A DNA stretch of 64,000 nt from Brenneria rubrifaciens (GCF_005484945.1 NZ_CP034035.1:1364001-1428000); one strand, 5' to 3'. Shown: positions 46,525-56,748, counted from the stretch's first letter. Numbers and translations: made by a program. The notes: generated by a model not told the origin, from the letters alone.

Positions 46525-48063
46525 ATGCAATACGCCCTCGAACTTGCGCTTTCTCTCACTCGCCAGCGGGACGAAGCCGGTCTGCGCGACTGGCTGCTCG
46601 ATACGGTGCAGGAAGCCTGGCAGCCGCAAGGCATGTTGCTGGGCATGGTGGATATCAGCGGACGTCAACTGATTTGCAACTGCCGGGTGCGTCGCACGCC
46701 GGTGTCGCTGGTACTGGGGGTGGATGATTTCAGTCATCCGCTCGCCTACGTGTTGCATAAAAATCAGGTTCGCACCTGGGATTCACTGTATGGCGGCGCC
46801 CGCATTGAACATCGGGCGTTTCGCCAGATGCTGGCGGAAGCGGGAACCGCCTGCGGGCTGCATGCGTTGCCGTTGTTATCGGACAGCGGTAAACCGTTGG
46901 CGGTCCTGGCGTTGCTGGATATGCCGGATCGACTGCGGGAACTGCATCGAAGCGGCGACTGCGGGCGTCTGGTTCAGGTCTTTTGCCGCCAGTTGACGCT
47001 GCTTGACGAGTTGGGACGTGTCCAGCGGGAGCAGACGGCGCTAAGAAAATCACTGCGGCAGATGAAGGATGAGGGACAGCAGCAGCGCCACCGGGAAAAA
47101 CGGGTCGAGGAAACGCTCATCGGCCAGTCAGCGGTAGTCAGAGAACTGCGTCAGCAGATTTTTCAGGCGGCCAGTCATCGGCTTTCGGTGCTGATCCAGG
47201 GTGAAACCGGTTCCGGCAAAGAGGTGGTGGCGCGTTTGCTGCACCAGTGCTCCGGGCGTGCGGAGAAGCCGTTTGTCGCCATTAACTGCGCGGCGATTCC
47301 CGAGAACCTGATCGAAAGCGAACTGTTTGGTTATCAGAAAGGCGCGTTTTCCGGCGCGCAAACCAACAAGGCAGGACTGGTGGCGCAGGCCAATGGCGGC
47401 ACGCTGTTTCTGGATGAAGTGGGCGATATGCCGCAGCCCATGCAGGCCAAACTGTTGCGGGTGCTGGAAACCCACAGTTTCCGGTCGTTAGGGGCCGACA
47501 AGGAAAGTCATTCTGATTTCCGAGTCGTTGCCGCCACCCATCAGCCGCTGGAACAGCGGGTTTCAGAGGGCGTTTTTCGTCAGGATCTCTATCACCGGCT
47601 CTGTCAGTGTCTGTTACCGGTGGCGCCGCTGCGCGAACGGCCGGACGACATCAGTTTGCTGTGTGAACACTTTATCGGGCGGTTTGCCCGCCAGCAGCAG
47701 AAGAGCGTGGGGCCGTTGCACCGAACCTTCCTTAAACAGCTGTTGGGGTATGACTTCCCCGGGAATGTGCGGGAACTCAAGAATCTGCTGGAAGTGGCCT
47801 GTGCGCATACGCCGGAGGGCGAACTCCTGAGCCTTGCCTCATTACCGCCGGAACTGCGTGATCGGTTAGGCGGCGAAACGACGGTGAGCAATGACGATTT
47901 TCAACATATTCACGACTTGCGTATCGCTACGCAGCAATATGAGGCCGCGGTTATTCAGGCGCGCCTGCACCAGTTTCAGGGCAACCGCGTGCTGGTGGCG
48001 GAAAGTCTCAATATCCCGAAACGCACGCTCGATCACAAATGCCAGAAACTGGAGGTGAACTGA
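46525..48063 (+). CDS. vasH: Sigma-54-dependent activator VasH
   Basis: This 512-residue enhancer-binding protein has an N-terminal GAF-like sensory part (residues 1-165), an AAA+ domain with P-loop GETGSGKE near residue 226, the sigma-54 contact loop GAFSGA near 273, Walker B GGTLFLDEVGDMP, and a C-terminal Fis-type helix-turn-helix (ESLNIPKRTLDHKCQKLEV). The loop has serine where most activators have GAFTGA; serine occurs in some working family members. In V. cholerae VasH activates hcp/vgrG operons through sigma-54. Here its targets are probably remote hcp/vgrG loci as well. Confidence 0.93.
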   Translation: MQYALELALSLTRQRDEAGLRDWLLDTVQEAWQPQGMLLGMVDISGRQLICNCRVRRTPVSLVLGVDDFSHPLAYVLHKNQVRTWDSLYGGARIEHRAFRQMLAEAGTACGLHALPLLSDSGKPLAVLALLDMPDRLRELHRSGDCGRLVQVFCRQLTLLDELGRVQREQTALRKSLRQMKDEGQQQRHREKRVEETLIGQSAVVRELRQQIFQAASHRLSVLIQGETGSGKEVVARLLHQCSGRAEKPFVAINCAAIPENLIESELFGYQKGAFSGAQTNKAGLVAQANGGTLFLDEVGDMPQPMQAKLLRVLETHSFRSLGADKESHSDFRVVAATHQPLEQRVSEGVFRQDLYHRLCQCLLPVAPLRERPDDISLLCEHFIGRFARQQQKSVGPLHRTFLKQLLGYDFPGNVRELKNLLEVACAHTPEGELLSLASLPPELRDRLGGETTVSNDDFQHIHDLRIATQQYEAAVIQARLHQFQGNRVLVAESLNIPKRTLDHKCQKLEVN

Positions 48064-48611
48064 TGTTCCTGACGATGGTTCCTCTGCTGCTTGCGGCGAC
48101 GGGCTCGCCCGATCCCGCCTGGCAAGCGTTGTGGGAACAGTGCCGCGATGAAACTTCACCGCAGATTCGGCTGGCCTGTTATGACGCGCTGAGTCGGGAG
48201 GCCGGACATTCGGGCGCTGACACTAAGCCGGCGACGGAAAGCGCGTTCCAGCTCGGACGTGAAGCGGAAAGCGGCGATCTGACCCTAACGCGCGTCCTGG
48301 CGGACGGCAATGTGCTGGTGATCGGCTGTGCCAGCAACATCACGCATTTAAGGCTGACCCTCAGCAAGCCCTGGGAAGGCGAAACGGTTTCGTCGCTGCT
48401 GGACGGCGTGAAGGCGCCGGACAACTGGTTTATTCGCAACCGGGGGCTGTTGCTGGAGTTTGGGCGCGGCTTGCCGGCCATTGACGCGTTGAAGCGCTGG
48501 AACGGTCATCAGGAACTGGCGCTGACCGGCGCTGGCGGCTACGTATTGCGCATCGATCTCGCCGGATTGGGCGAAGCGCTGACGCCGCTGCGCCAACAGT
48601 GCCGCTGGTAG
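48063..48611 (+). CDS. vasI: Type VI accessory protein VasI (TagO-like)
   Basis: This 182-residue protein has a short N-terminal hydrophobic export signal (MFLTMVPLLLAATG) followed by a periplasmic domain. The family marks are AWQALWEQCRDETSPQIRLACYDALSR and FIRNRGLLLEFGRGLPAIDALKRW. It occupies the VasI position after vasH. The exact role is not established. Its ATG overlaps the vasH stop. Confidence 0.85.
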   Translation: MFLTMVPLLLAATGSPDPAWQALWEQCRDETSPQIRLACYDALSREAGHSGADTKPATESAFQLGREAESGDLTLTRVLADGNVLVIGCASNITHLRLTLSKPWEGETVSSLLDGVKAPDNWFIRNRGLLLEFGRGLPAIDALKRWNGHQELALTGAGGYVLRIDLAGLGEALTPLRQQCRW

Positions 48612-48617
48612 GGGGGA

Positions 48618-50033
48618 ATGAATATGCCTGCGCACCCCTGGTGTAAACGCCTGCTGACGCCGCTGCCTGACGAGATGCTGCGTGCGGCGGTGGCGGCAGA
48701 CGATCCGCTGTGGGAGATGATAGAAACCGAACTGGTGAAGCTGGGGTCATTGGCGCACAGCCAGGTGGATCTTAATGCGGTGGCCGGTCACTGCCTGACA
48801 TTGCTGGAAAGCCGCACCAAAGATATGCGGGTGCTGGTTCAACTGTTGCGTTGTTTGCAGCATCCGGCCAAAGCCACGCCCTTTGCCACCGCGCTGATGT
48901 TGCTGGATAGCTGGCTGGCGGCCTACTGGACGCAGGCATGGCCCTCCAGCCAAATGCAGAAGCAGAGACTGATGATCCAAATTATCCGGCGTTTCGAGAG
49001 TGCGATGCCGCGTATGGCGGAGCGCGCTTCCGCTGCGGAGCTGAGCCAGCTACAGCAACTGGCGGCGTCGCTGGCGAACCGCTGGTGTGTTCTGGCGGAA
49101 GACAAGGCCGATCTGACGGACGAACTGTTGCGCGGAATCAGTCGCGCCAGGGAGCGCCATCAGGCGCAGGCTAATCCGGCTGTCAGCGTCCTGTCCGTCA
49201 GTCAGAGCGAGGCGACAGTAGCATCGGGCGCCGACGACGAGGCGATATCGTCACCAGCCAGCGCGATAGCGGTGAATACCGCCGACGAGCGTGGCTGGCG
49301 CCAGACCCAGTTGAATGTGGCGGCGGTGCTGATCGAGCGTCAGCCGGATGACCCGGTAGGCTATCGGTTACGCCGCCATGCCATCTGGTCGGGGATCGTC
49401 GCTCCGCCTATGGCTTCGCGCGGTAATAAAACCCAACTGGCGCCGGTTTCGCCCGATCGGGTGAATGAATATCACGGCGCGATCGAGCAGGCGGATTTGG
49501 CGCTATGGGCGCGTATTGAACAGAGTCTGACACTGGCCCCTTACTGGTTTGACGGCCACAGGCTGTCGGCGTCCGTCGCAACCCGTCTGGGGCATGCCGC
49601 GGTCGCCAGCGCCATCGCTGAAGAACTGACGGTTTTTCTTAACCGTCTGCCGGCGTTACGTGAACTGACTTTCAGCGATGGCGCGCCATTTCTGACGGAG
49701 GAGTGCAGCCAGTGGTTGCATTCAGCGCCGGGGCGGGGGGGCAGTGAACGGCAGGACGATCTCGCCACGGAAGCCGCCGCCTGCCGGACGGAACAAGGCA
49801 TGGCGGCGGCGCTGTCGTTGCTGGATGAACGAATGCGCCGTCTGAAGACGCCCCGCGATCGTTTTTATGCCGAACTGGTGCTGGCGGATTTGCTGGCTGA
49901 GGAAGGCATGAAAGCGCTGGCGGCACAACACTATCAACACTTGTGGCAGGAGAGCCAGCAACTGGGCCTGATGCAGTGGGAGCCGGGAATGGTCAGCCGT
50001 TTGGAACGGCTGGCCGCTTCCCACAAAAAATAA
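48618..50033 (+). CDS. tssA: Type VI protein TssA (VasJ type)
   Basis: TssA proteins start and cap sheath and tail growth. The 471-residue protein has the N-terminal ImpA-like domain (DPLWEMIETELVKLGSLAHSQVD, TKDMRVLVQLLRCLQHP, LLDSWLAAYWTQAWPSSQ) and the VasJ-type C-terminal region (YRLRRHAIWSGIVAPP, SLTLAPYWFDGHRLSASVATRLG). It is predicted cytoplasmic. It precedes tssM by 24 bases. Confidence 0.92.
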   Translation: MNMPAHPWCKRLLTPLPDEMLRAAVAADDPLWEMIETELVKLGSLAHSQVDLNAVAGHCLTLLESRTKDMRVLVQLLRCLQHPAKATPFATALMLLDSWLAAYWTQAWPSSQMQKQRLMIQIIRRFESAMPRMAERASAAELSQLQQLAASLANRWCVLAEDKADLTDELLRGISRARERHQAQANPAVSVLSVSQSEATVASGADDEAISSPASAIAVNTADERGWRQTQLNVAAVLIERQPDDPVGYRLRRHAIWSGIVAPPMASRGNKTQLAPVSPDRVNEYHGAIEQADLALWARIEQSLTLAPYWFDGHRLSASVATRLGHAAVASAIAEELTVFLNRLPALRELTFSDGAPFLTEECSQWLHSAPGRGGSERQDDLATEAAACRTEQGMAAALSLLDERMRRLKTPRDRFYAELVLADLLAEEGMKALAAQHYQHLWQESQQLGLMQWEPGMVSRLERLAASHKK

Positions 50034-50057
50034 GACATTCGGAGCGAATGGTCACTT

Positions 50058-53000
50058 ATGTTTAAAACAATCGTTACCTTTCTGCGGCAGCAACTGCCGA
50101 AACTGAAACCTTCCTGGCTGCTGCTGGGCGCGATATTGTGGGTCGTCGCATTGGGGCTGGCGTGGTGGCTGGGGCCGCGGTTGACGCTGGGCGAGATGCG
50201 TCCATTGCAAAGCGTTTGGGCGCGGGTGGTATTTACCCTGATCTGGCTGTGGCTGGCCTTTTGCTATAGCGCCTGGCGAGTTTGGCGCCGCGTTCGGCAA
50301 TGGGATTTGGCGCATCGTAAACAGCAGACGATCAAACAGGACCCGCTACAGGTTTATGTCGATAGCCAGCAGACCTTTCTCGATCGCTGGCTGGCGGCAT
50401 TTCAAGCCCAGTTCGGCAAAAGGGCGCTCTACGCCATGCCGTGGTATCTGACGATCGGGTTGGCGGGCAGCGGAAAAAGCAGCCTGATCAACCGGGCCAA
50501 TCCTGCGAATAAACTGAATCCGAAGCTGGATGCGGAACTGCGTGAATACGCGGACGATCAGCAGGTTAGCAGTTGGGTTGGAGAATCGGCGGTGATCTGG
50601 GACCCAAGCGGTCAACTGTTTGCCCAGCCAAAATCGGATGACGATCCTGCCGAACGTCGCTATGCCCGGTTATGGCAACATCTATTGCAGTGGCTGAACC
50701 TGAATCGCCACCGTCAGCCGCTCAACGGCGTGGTGCTGACGCTTGATATTGCGTGGCTGGCCCAGGCGGGCGTAGCGGAGCGTAAAGCCTATGCCCAGGT
50801 GATGAAGGCTCGCTTGCAGGAAGTAGCAGCGATCATCAATACCCGCCTGCCGCTCTACGTCACGCTGACCCGTCTGGATATGCTGAGCGGATTCGACAGG
50901 GTGTATCGCCAGTTGAACCGGGAGGCGCGCCAGGCCGTACTGGGGGTGACGTTTACGCTAGAGGCCAGTCATGGCAAAGATTGGCTGGAGGAGCTGACGC
51001 TTTTCTGGGATGAGTGGGTGACACATTTGAACGACAATCTGCCGGAAATGTTGTTGTCCCAGTCCGACCGCAGCGTGCGTAATAGCGTGTTCGCCTTTGT
51101 ACGCCAGTTGGCCGGGCTGAAAGATTACGTGGTGGACGTGCTGACGGAAACGTTGGCGAACGGTGAAGCGCAATTTATAGTACGCGGCGTTTACGCCAGC
51201 TCCGTGTATCAGCAGGGCGTTCCCTTTGATGCGTTCGCCCAGTCAGCTTCCCGGCGTTATCAATTACCGGAGCCGGTCAATTCCGCTCTGCGCGGCGAAT
51301 CCAATACCTTTTTTGTGCAACGTCTGTTTTCAAACGTCATTTTCCCGGAAGCGGGTCTGGCCGGTGAAAACCGGTTGCACCGTCTTTATCGCCGACGTCG
51401 GCTCGGTATCGGCTTGGGTTGCATGATGGCGGCCAGTTTGATGCTGATTGGCGGATGGCACTATTTTTACCGCGTCAATGAAGAGGCCGGACGCAATGTG
51501 CTGACCAAGGCACAAGCGTTTATTGGCACCAATGAACTGGAAGGGCAGCCGGGTTTTGGCTATCAGCAATTGCCGCGTCTCAACCTGATTCGCGATGCCA
51601 CCTTATCATTCGGTAATTATCATGAGCGTACGCCGCTGCTGGCCGATCTCGGTCTTTATCAGGGCGACGAGATCGGGCCTTATGTGGAAGGTTCCTACCT
51701 GCAAATGCTTAATCAGCGTTTCTTGCCCGCGGTGATGCAAGGATTGCTGGAGGATCTGAATCAGGCGCCGGCCAACAGTGAGCAAAAGCTGACCATTCTG
51801 CGGGTGATGCGGATGCTGGATGATGCGTCCGGCCGTAACAAGGCGCTGGTGGAGCAGTTTATGGCGCAGCGCTGGCAACGGGCGTTTCCGGGGCAAGGCA
51901 GGGTGCAGGAGCAACTGATGCGGCATCTGGATTATGCGCTGGATCGCACCGATTGGCATCAGGCCCGTGAGCGGAGAGACGCGGTGGCTATCGAAACGTT
52001 CGCCCCGTTCAGCGACCCGATTGCCCGCGCTCAGCGGGAACTGAGCAAACTGCCTTTGTATCAGCGGGTGTACCAGAGTCTGGTGATGAAGGCGGCGCAG
52101 GCACTGCCGCCGGATTTAGCGATCCGTGATGAAGTCGGGCCGACCTTTGATCCGGTGTTTTCCCCGCGCAGCGACAAGGCGGGGTATGTGCCGCGCCTGC
52201 TGACCTATCCCGGTTTCAGCAATTATTATCTCAAACAGGATAAGGCGTTGCTGGAACTGACGGCGCTGGATGCCTGGGTGCTGGGTCAGCGAGAACGCGC
52301 ACAGTTCAGCGAGGCGGATCGCCGGGAGATTTTGCGCCAGGTGAATGACCGTTACATCACCGATTACATCAACCAGTGGCAGAAGGTGCTGGCCGACCTT
52401 GATGTACAGACGCTCGACAGCCCGGAACAGGCACTGAATATGTTGACCGACATTACCGGCAACGATCAACCGTTCCAGCGTGTGCTGACCATGGTGAACG
52501 ACAACACACGTCTCCGCAAACTGGCGGAGGACAATAACGATACGGCGCAGGGGATCAATACCCGCATTGGTCGCCCGTTCATGACGATTAACGCGGCGCT
52601 GAGCGGCCGGGGCGAGCAAGGACCGCTGGTACAGGAGGTCAACCAGAAACTGACCGATCTCTACCATTACCTTGACCAGATCGTGAACGCGACCGATCCC
52701 GGTCAGGCGGCGTTGAAAGCGGTACAGGCCAGGCAGGGCAATAAATTCGCCGATCCGGTGTTTGCGTTGCAGCAGTACGCCCGTGGTCTTCCCGCGCCGT
52801 TGGATCGTTGGGTCGGTCAGTTGGCGGGAGAAAGCGCCAGTCTGGTGACCGGCCTGGCGATGTCGTCGCTGAATCAGGAGTGGCTGGACAAAGTCGTGAC
52901 GCCATTCAACGAAAAGCTGGCGGATCGCTATCCGTTCAATTCCTCGTCTGACAAGGATGTGCCGCTGTCGGAAATGGAGAGCTTCTTTATGACCGGCGGT

Positions 53001-53552
53001 ACGCTGGATAGCTTCTATCAGACCAACCTCAAATCAATGATCGACGGCGGCATGCTGGAAGGGGAAAACGCGTCGCCGTTACAGGCGGAATGGGTGAAAC
53101 AGTTGGAACGCGCCGATCGCATCCGCCAAACCCTGTTCAATGCGCAGGGCAGTCTGGAGGTGCATTTTGTGGTGGAACCACTGGAACTGACGGCCAATAA
53201 ACGCCGCAGCGTGTTGAATCTGGACGGGCAGTTGCTGGAATACAGCCACGGCCGTCGCCAGAAGACCCCGCTGGTGTGGCCGAACAGTATGCGTGACGGC
53301 GCTGAAAGCAAGCTGACGCTGGTGCCGGATGACCGGGAACGTTCGCCGCGTAGCCTGAGTTTTACCGGGCCGTGGGCCATGTTCCGTCTGCTCAATAGTG
53401 ACCAACTGACTCAGGTCAACGACAACACCTTCGATGTGCGTTTCTCGCTGGAGCAGGGGGCGATGACGTATCGCGTCTATACCGATGCCAGCCATAACCC
53501 GTTTGCCGGTGGTCTGTTCAGCCAGTTCAGGCTGCCTGAATCTCTCTATTAA
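50058..53552 (+). CDS. tssM: Type VI inner-membrane protein TssM (IcmF, VasK)
   Basis: TssM spans the envelope between TssL and TssJ. The 1164-residue protein has two N-terminal membrane helices (around residues 18-38 and 52-75), a cytoplasmic NTPase-like domain with Walker A GLAGSGKSS near 134, a third helix near 448-470 (GLGCMMAASLMLIGGW) and a long periplasmic part ending in the conserved TYRVYTDASHNPFAGGLFSQFRLP. It is full length. Confidence 0.96.
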   Translation: MFKTIVTFLRQQLPKLKPSWLLLGAILWVVALGLAWWLGPRLTLGEMRPLQSVWARVVFTLIWLWLAFCYSAWRVWRRVRQWDLAHRKQQTIKQDPLQVYVDSQQTFLDRWLAAFQAQFGKRALYAMPWYLTIGLAGSGKSSLINRANPANKLNPKLDAELREYADDQQVSSWVGESAVIWDPSGQLFAQPKSDDDPAERRYARLWQHLLQWLNLNRHRQPLNGVVLTLDIAWLAQAGVAERKAYAQVMKARLQEVAAIINTRLPLYVTLTRLDMLSGFDRVYRQLNREARQAVLGVTFTLEASHGKDWLEELTLFWDEWVTHLNDNLPEMLLSQSDRSVRNSVFAFVRQLAGLKDYVVDVLTETLANGEAQFIVRGVYASSVYQQGVPFDAFAQSASRRYQLPEPVNSALRGESNTFFVQRLFSNVIFPEAGLAGENRLHRLYRRRRLGIGLGCMMAASLMLIGGWHYFYRVNEEAGRNVLTKAQAFIGTNELEGQPGFGYQQLPRLNLIRDATLSFGNYHERTPLLADLGLYQGDEIGPYVEGSYLQMLNQRFLPAVMQGLLEDLNQAPANSEQKLTILRVMRMLDDASGRNKALVEQFMAQRWQRAFPGQGRVQEQLMRHLDYALDRTDWHQARERRDAVAIETFAPFSDPIARAQRELSKLPLYQRVYQSLVMKAAQALPPDLAIRDEVGPTFDPVFSPRSDKAGYVPRLLTYPGFSNYYLKQDKALLELTALDAWVLGQRERAQFSEADRREILRQVNDRYITDYINQWQKVLADLDVQTLDSPEQALNMLTDITGNDQPFQRVLTMVNDNTRLRKLAEDNNDTAQGINTRIGRPFMTINAALSGRGEQGPLVQEVNQKLTDLYHYLDQIVNATDPGQAALKAVQARQGNKFADPVFALQQYARGLPAPLDRWVGQLAGESASLVTGLAMSSLNQEWLDKVVTPFNEKLADRYPFNSSSDKDVPLSEMESFFMTGGTLDSFYQTNLKSMIDGGMLEGENASPLQAEWVKQLERADRIRQTLFNAQGSLEVHFVVEPLELTANKRRSVLNLDGQLLEYSHGRRQKTPLVWPNSMRDGAESKLTLVPDDRERSPRSLSFTGPWAMFRLLNSDQLTQVNDNTFDVRFSLEQGAMTYRVYTDASHNPFAGGLFSQFRLPESLY

Positions 53553-53595
53553 CGCTGAGGGGAACTTGGTTGCCCTCATTGATGGATGAAGTGAT

Positions 53596-55026
53596 ATGCA
53601 AGATGCACAACAAGCCTTGAAAGTGGGGCGGGACCCACGGATGTTGCCGGAGTATGAAGCGTTACGGGCGGAGATTAATAAGTTGAGTCACGCTTCCCGG
53701 CCTGAAGTGGACTGGCGACGGGTACACGATATGGCCACCAGCATCTTTGAAAAGCAAGGGGTGGATTTACAGACCGCGATCTATTTTACCCTGGCCCGTT
53801 CTCGTCTGGCGGGGTTGGATGGCTTTACCGAAAGCTGTGAATTTCTGGCTAATCTGATCGTCACCCAATGGGATAACTTCTGGCCGCCGGTTCATCAGGA
53901 GCGCGCGCGCACAGAAATACTGGACTGGTTTATCGCCCGCGTCAGTGAAGTCATTCGCCAGTATGCCATCAGCCATGAAGATAAACGGCTGGTATATCGT
54001 TGCGAACGGGCGCTGCAATTGATGAGTGAAAAGCTGCACAACTCGGGGCTGAGCCGTATTCCGCGAGTGGAGAATCTGCTGCATTTCATTGAGGGCTATA
54101 CCCATCTGTTTGATGAAACCGAGATTGTGATTGTGTCGGACGATCAGACGTTGCAAAAGCAGGACATGCAAATCCCGCCAATGGTGTTCTTTAAGTCGGA
54201 CAGGGAACCCGGCGCGGCGGCGACAGGGGCGGGCGCATCGGTGGCAGGTCAGCCTGCGGGCAGTATTCTGGTCGGACGGGAGAAACCACAGTTGAAACCC
54301 ACGGTACTGAAGATCGAAGCGCATCGTAAACAGAAACCCGCCTGGTTCTGGTTTGCCGCCGGATTACTGAGCTGTGCGCTACCCGTGGCGGCCATCGCGG
54401 GCTGGCAATATTGGCAGCAGCAGAAATTGGCGGCGCTGGCGCTACTGCAACAGCCTGTCCATGTGTTGCCGACCGCCCCGAATCACAACGATATTCGTCG
54501 GGCGCGTATCGCGTTGGGCGAGCAGACATTACAAAGCATGGAAGGCGAATTATTTAATCGCTATCAGGCCCGGTTAGCGCAGATCAGCACCGCGCCGCCA
54601 TTCTACCTGTATCAGTATGGAGAGGGGTTAAAAGGCGTCATGCGTCAATTGTACCCGGACTCGCTGGCGGTGAAAGCGATGGATCGTCAGTGGCAACTTT
54701 CTCTCGACCGCCAGCAGGGTGACCTGCCTGACACGGACGGCTATGAGCAGGTTCGCACCACAGTCAATGACACGCTGCAACAACTGCTGGAGATTGAGCG
54801 CCAGCGCCGTACCGTCACCATTTCATACCTGAAGTCAAAACTTTATGACATGCAGAAAGATCTGATATCGGATGTGCCGTTCAGTCGTCGTTTGCGTGAG
54901 CTGGAGGAAAGTAAGCGCGGCGGCCAACCGCCAGCCTCGGCAGAATTGCGCGGTATGGAAGATGAACTGCGTTCGTTCACGATTCGACTGTATCGGTTGC
55001 AACAGGGCGACGGCGGCGATAAATAA
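53596..55026 (+). CDS. vasL: Type VI VasL-like protein with ImpA N-terminal domain
   Basis: This 476-residue protein has an N-terminal ImpA-type domain (EYEALRAEINKLSHASRPEVDWRRV, ESCEFLANLIVTQWDNFWPP), a single membrane helix near residues 250-271 (WFWFAAGLLSCALPVAAIAGW) and a C-terminal VasL-type domain with coiled-coil potential (QLLEIERQRRTVTISYLKSKL, RLRELEESKRG). It follows tssM as vasL does in V. cholerae. Its precise role is not known; related TssA-like membrane proteins help stop or stabilise the sheath. Confidence 0.87.
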   Translation: MQDAQQALKVGRDPRMLPEYEALRAEINKLSHASRPEVDWRRVHDMATSIFEKQGVDLQTAIYFTLARSRLAGLDGFTESCEFLANLIVTQWDNFWPPVHQERARTEILDWFIARVSEVIRQYAISHEDKRLVYRCERALQLMSEKLHNSGLSRIPRVENLLHFIEGYTHLFDETEIVIVSDDQTLQKQDMQIPPMVFFKSDREPGAAATGAGASVAGQPAGSILVGREKPQLKPTVLKIEAHRKQKPAWFWFAAGLLSCALPVAAIAGWQYWQQQKLAALALLQQPVHVLPTAPNHNDIRRARIALGEQTLQSMEGELFNRYQARLAQISTAPPFYLYQYGEGLKGVMRQLYPDSLAVKAMDRQWQLSLDRQQGDLPDTDGYEQVRTTVNDTLQQLLEIERQRRTVTISYLKSKLYDMQKDLISDVPFSRRLRELEESKRGGQPPASAELRGMEDELRSFTIRLYRLQQGDGGDK

Positions 55027-56426
55027 TGACTGGCGGCAATAAGATGATGCAATACGGAAAATTAGCGATAGCGCTGTCGGTTGGTTGGTTGGCGTCATGT
55101 CAGGCCCCGGTTTCCTCAATGTCTGAATCGGCGTTGCTAAACTCGGCTAACCGGGGCAATGGCGAGGCGCAATATCAATTGGCTAAAAAATTGGCGGCGC
55201 GTTCACAGTATTCCGAGGCCATGCAATGGATGCAGAAGTCGGCCGGACAGTCCGGCAATCGGGAAACCCGTGCGGCGGCGGCGTTGCAGGTAGGGGAGTG
55301 GTATCATGCCGGTTTGGGGGAACCCAAGAACAGTCCGCAGGCCCGGCAGTGGTGGGCCAGATCGTCAGGGTTGGGCAATGGCGAGGCGGGTTACCGGCTG
55401 GGAATGGATTGTCAGGCGTGGAATCAGGGCAAGCTGGTTGCGGAATGTCTTGATGCTTTTGAAACGGCGGCATGGAATGACTATGCCCCTGCGCAACTGG
55501 TGATGGCCCAGTGGCATGCAAATTCTGGTGGTGAAGCGGATGCGGTAACGTGGTTGAAGAGGGCGGCGGAACGGGGTAACCGGGACGCGCAATACCAACT
55601 GGCGCAGCGTTATGAACAGGGGAAAGGCGTTGTCATTCGCCGCGATCTGGCTGAACGCGGGTATTTTCGCGCGGCGGAATTAGGACACGCAAAGGCTCAA
55701 CTGTGGATGGCCCGTCACGAAGGCGGCAAGAATGCGCTGGCGTGGTATCGGAAAGCGGCTTCGACGGGCGATGCCGAAGCGCAACTGTGGATAAGCAAGG
55801 CATACCGCGAAGGAAACGGGTTGCCGAGGGATGAGCAAAAGGCGAATTACTGGCTGGATCGCGCCGCCGCGAGCGGATCGGGGGAGGCGGACTATTTGCT
55901 CAGTCTGGCGCAAACAGACCATGAAAAACGGGAATACCATTTGATGCGAGCATCGGCTGCCGGGTATATTCGCGCCCAGCGTGAATGGGGCGAATGGCTG
56001 TTCCAGCGCAATGAGTTAGCCCGTGCGCGTAAGGCGTTTGCGCAGGCGGCGTCCGCCGGGGACACCCAATCCCGGCTGGTATATGGTGAAATGCTGAGGT
56101 GGGGACAGGGGGGCAAAGCCGATTATGCGGAAGCGGTCAGACAGTATCAATTGGCTGCTCACGACGGCAACCGGATGGCGCAGTACCGTATGGGTATCAT
56201 GCGTCAGGATGGTCTTGGGACGTCCCGCAATCGTATTCATGCTTACGCATGGTATTCGATGGCGGCCACCGAAGGTATGCCGGAGGCAATCCACGCCCGT
56301 AACGATCTTGAGGCGATCATGCAGCCTGATGAGGTTAAAGCCGGACAGCGGTTAGCCATGTACTGGTCATCGGTAAAGCAGGATCATCCTGACGCCGCTA
56401 TTTTAGGCGCGTTTAAACCTGAATGA
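55026..56426 (+). CDS. Sel1-repeat lipoprotein, type VI-associated
   Basis: This 466-residue protein has a lipoprotein signal (IALSVGWLASC followed by Q) and a chain of Sel1-like repeats over almost its whole length (for example GNGEAQYQLAKKLAARSQYSEAM, RGNRDAQYQLAQRYEQGKG, GDAEAQLWISKAYREGNG, GNRMAQYRMGIMRQDG). Such repeats form helical solenoids that bind proteins or peptidoglycan. Its ATG overlaps the vasL stop, so it belongs to the type VI operon. It is not part of the V. cholerae VAS core. A role as an envelope scaffold is inference. Confidence 0.85.
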   Translation: MTGGNKMMQYGKLAIALSVGWLASCQAPVSSMSESALLNSANRGNGEAQYQLAKKLAARSQYSEAMQWMQKSAGQSGNRETRAAAALQVGEWYHAGLGEPKNSPQARQWWARSSGLGNGEAGYRLGMDCQAWNQGKLVAECLDAFETAAWNDYAPAQLVMAQWHANSGGEADAVTWLKRAAERGNRDAQYQLAQRYEQGKGVVIRRDLAERGYFRAAELGHAKAQLWMARHEGGKNALAWYRKAASTGDAEAQLWISKAYREGNGLPRDEQKANYWLDRAAASGSGEADYLLSLAQTDHEKREYHLMRASAAGYIRAQREWGEWLFQRNELARARKAFAQAASAGDTQSRLVYGEMLRWGQGGKADYAEAVRQYQLAAHDGNRMAQYRMGIMRQDGLGTSRNRIHAYAWYSMAATEGMPEAIHARNDLEAIMQPDEVKAGQRLAMYWSSVKQDHPDAAILGAFKPE

Positions 56427-56748
56427 TCACGTTTCGATAAAACTCCCCAAAACCTGACATCATTTTCCTGTGGAGTGATGCGGGTTGCGGATCTTGCCTG
56501 TAACGCCAGTGGCGCGTCCTACACAATTATCTATGCTTTGATAAAAATCAAAGTCAAATAATGTCATGAAATCTTCACAAGCTGCCGATAACAAGCAGTG
56601 AACAACGTTGAAATACACAGTGATCAATTTGAAGGGAGCAATTGAACGCGCAAAGTGAGAGGGCCAGTGATGGCCCTTATCTGACCGCATCACGCATGTC
56701 GCCTTGTTATCGCATATCAATCATTATTTTATTCGCATTGAGGAAAGC
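56427..56748. other. Intergenic region between the type VI operon and cheV
   Basis: No gene and no clear terminator is seen. The region must hold the cheV promoter. GAGGAAAGC at 56740-56748 is the cheV ribosome-binding site. Confidence 0.5.

Noticed and set aside
34852..55026. Long antisense and shifted frames in the type VI genes
   Set aside because: They are shadows of conserved genes on the plus strand with no independent evidence.
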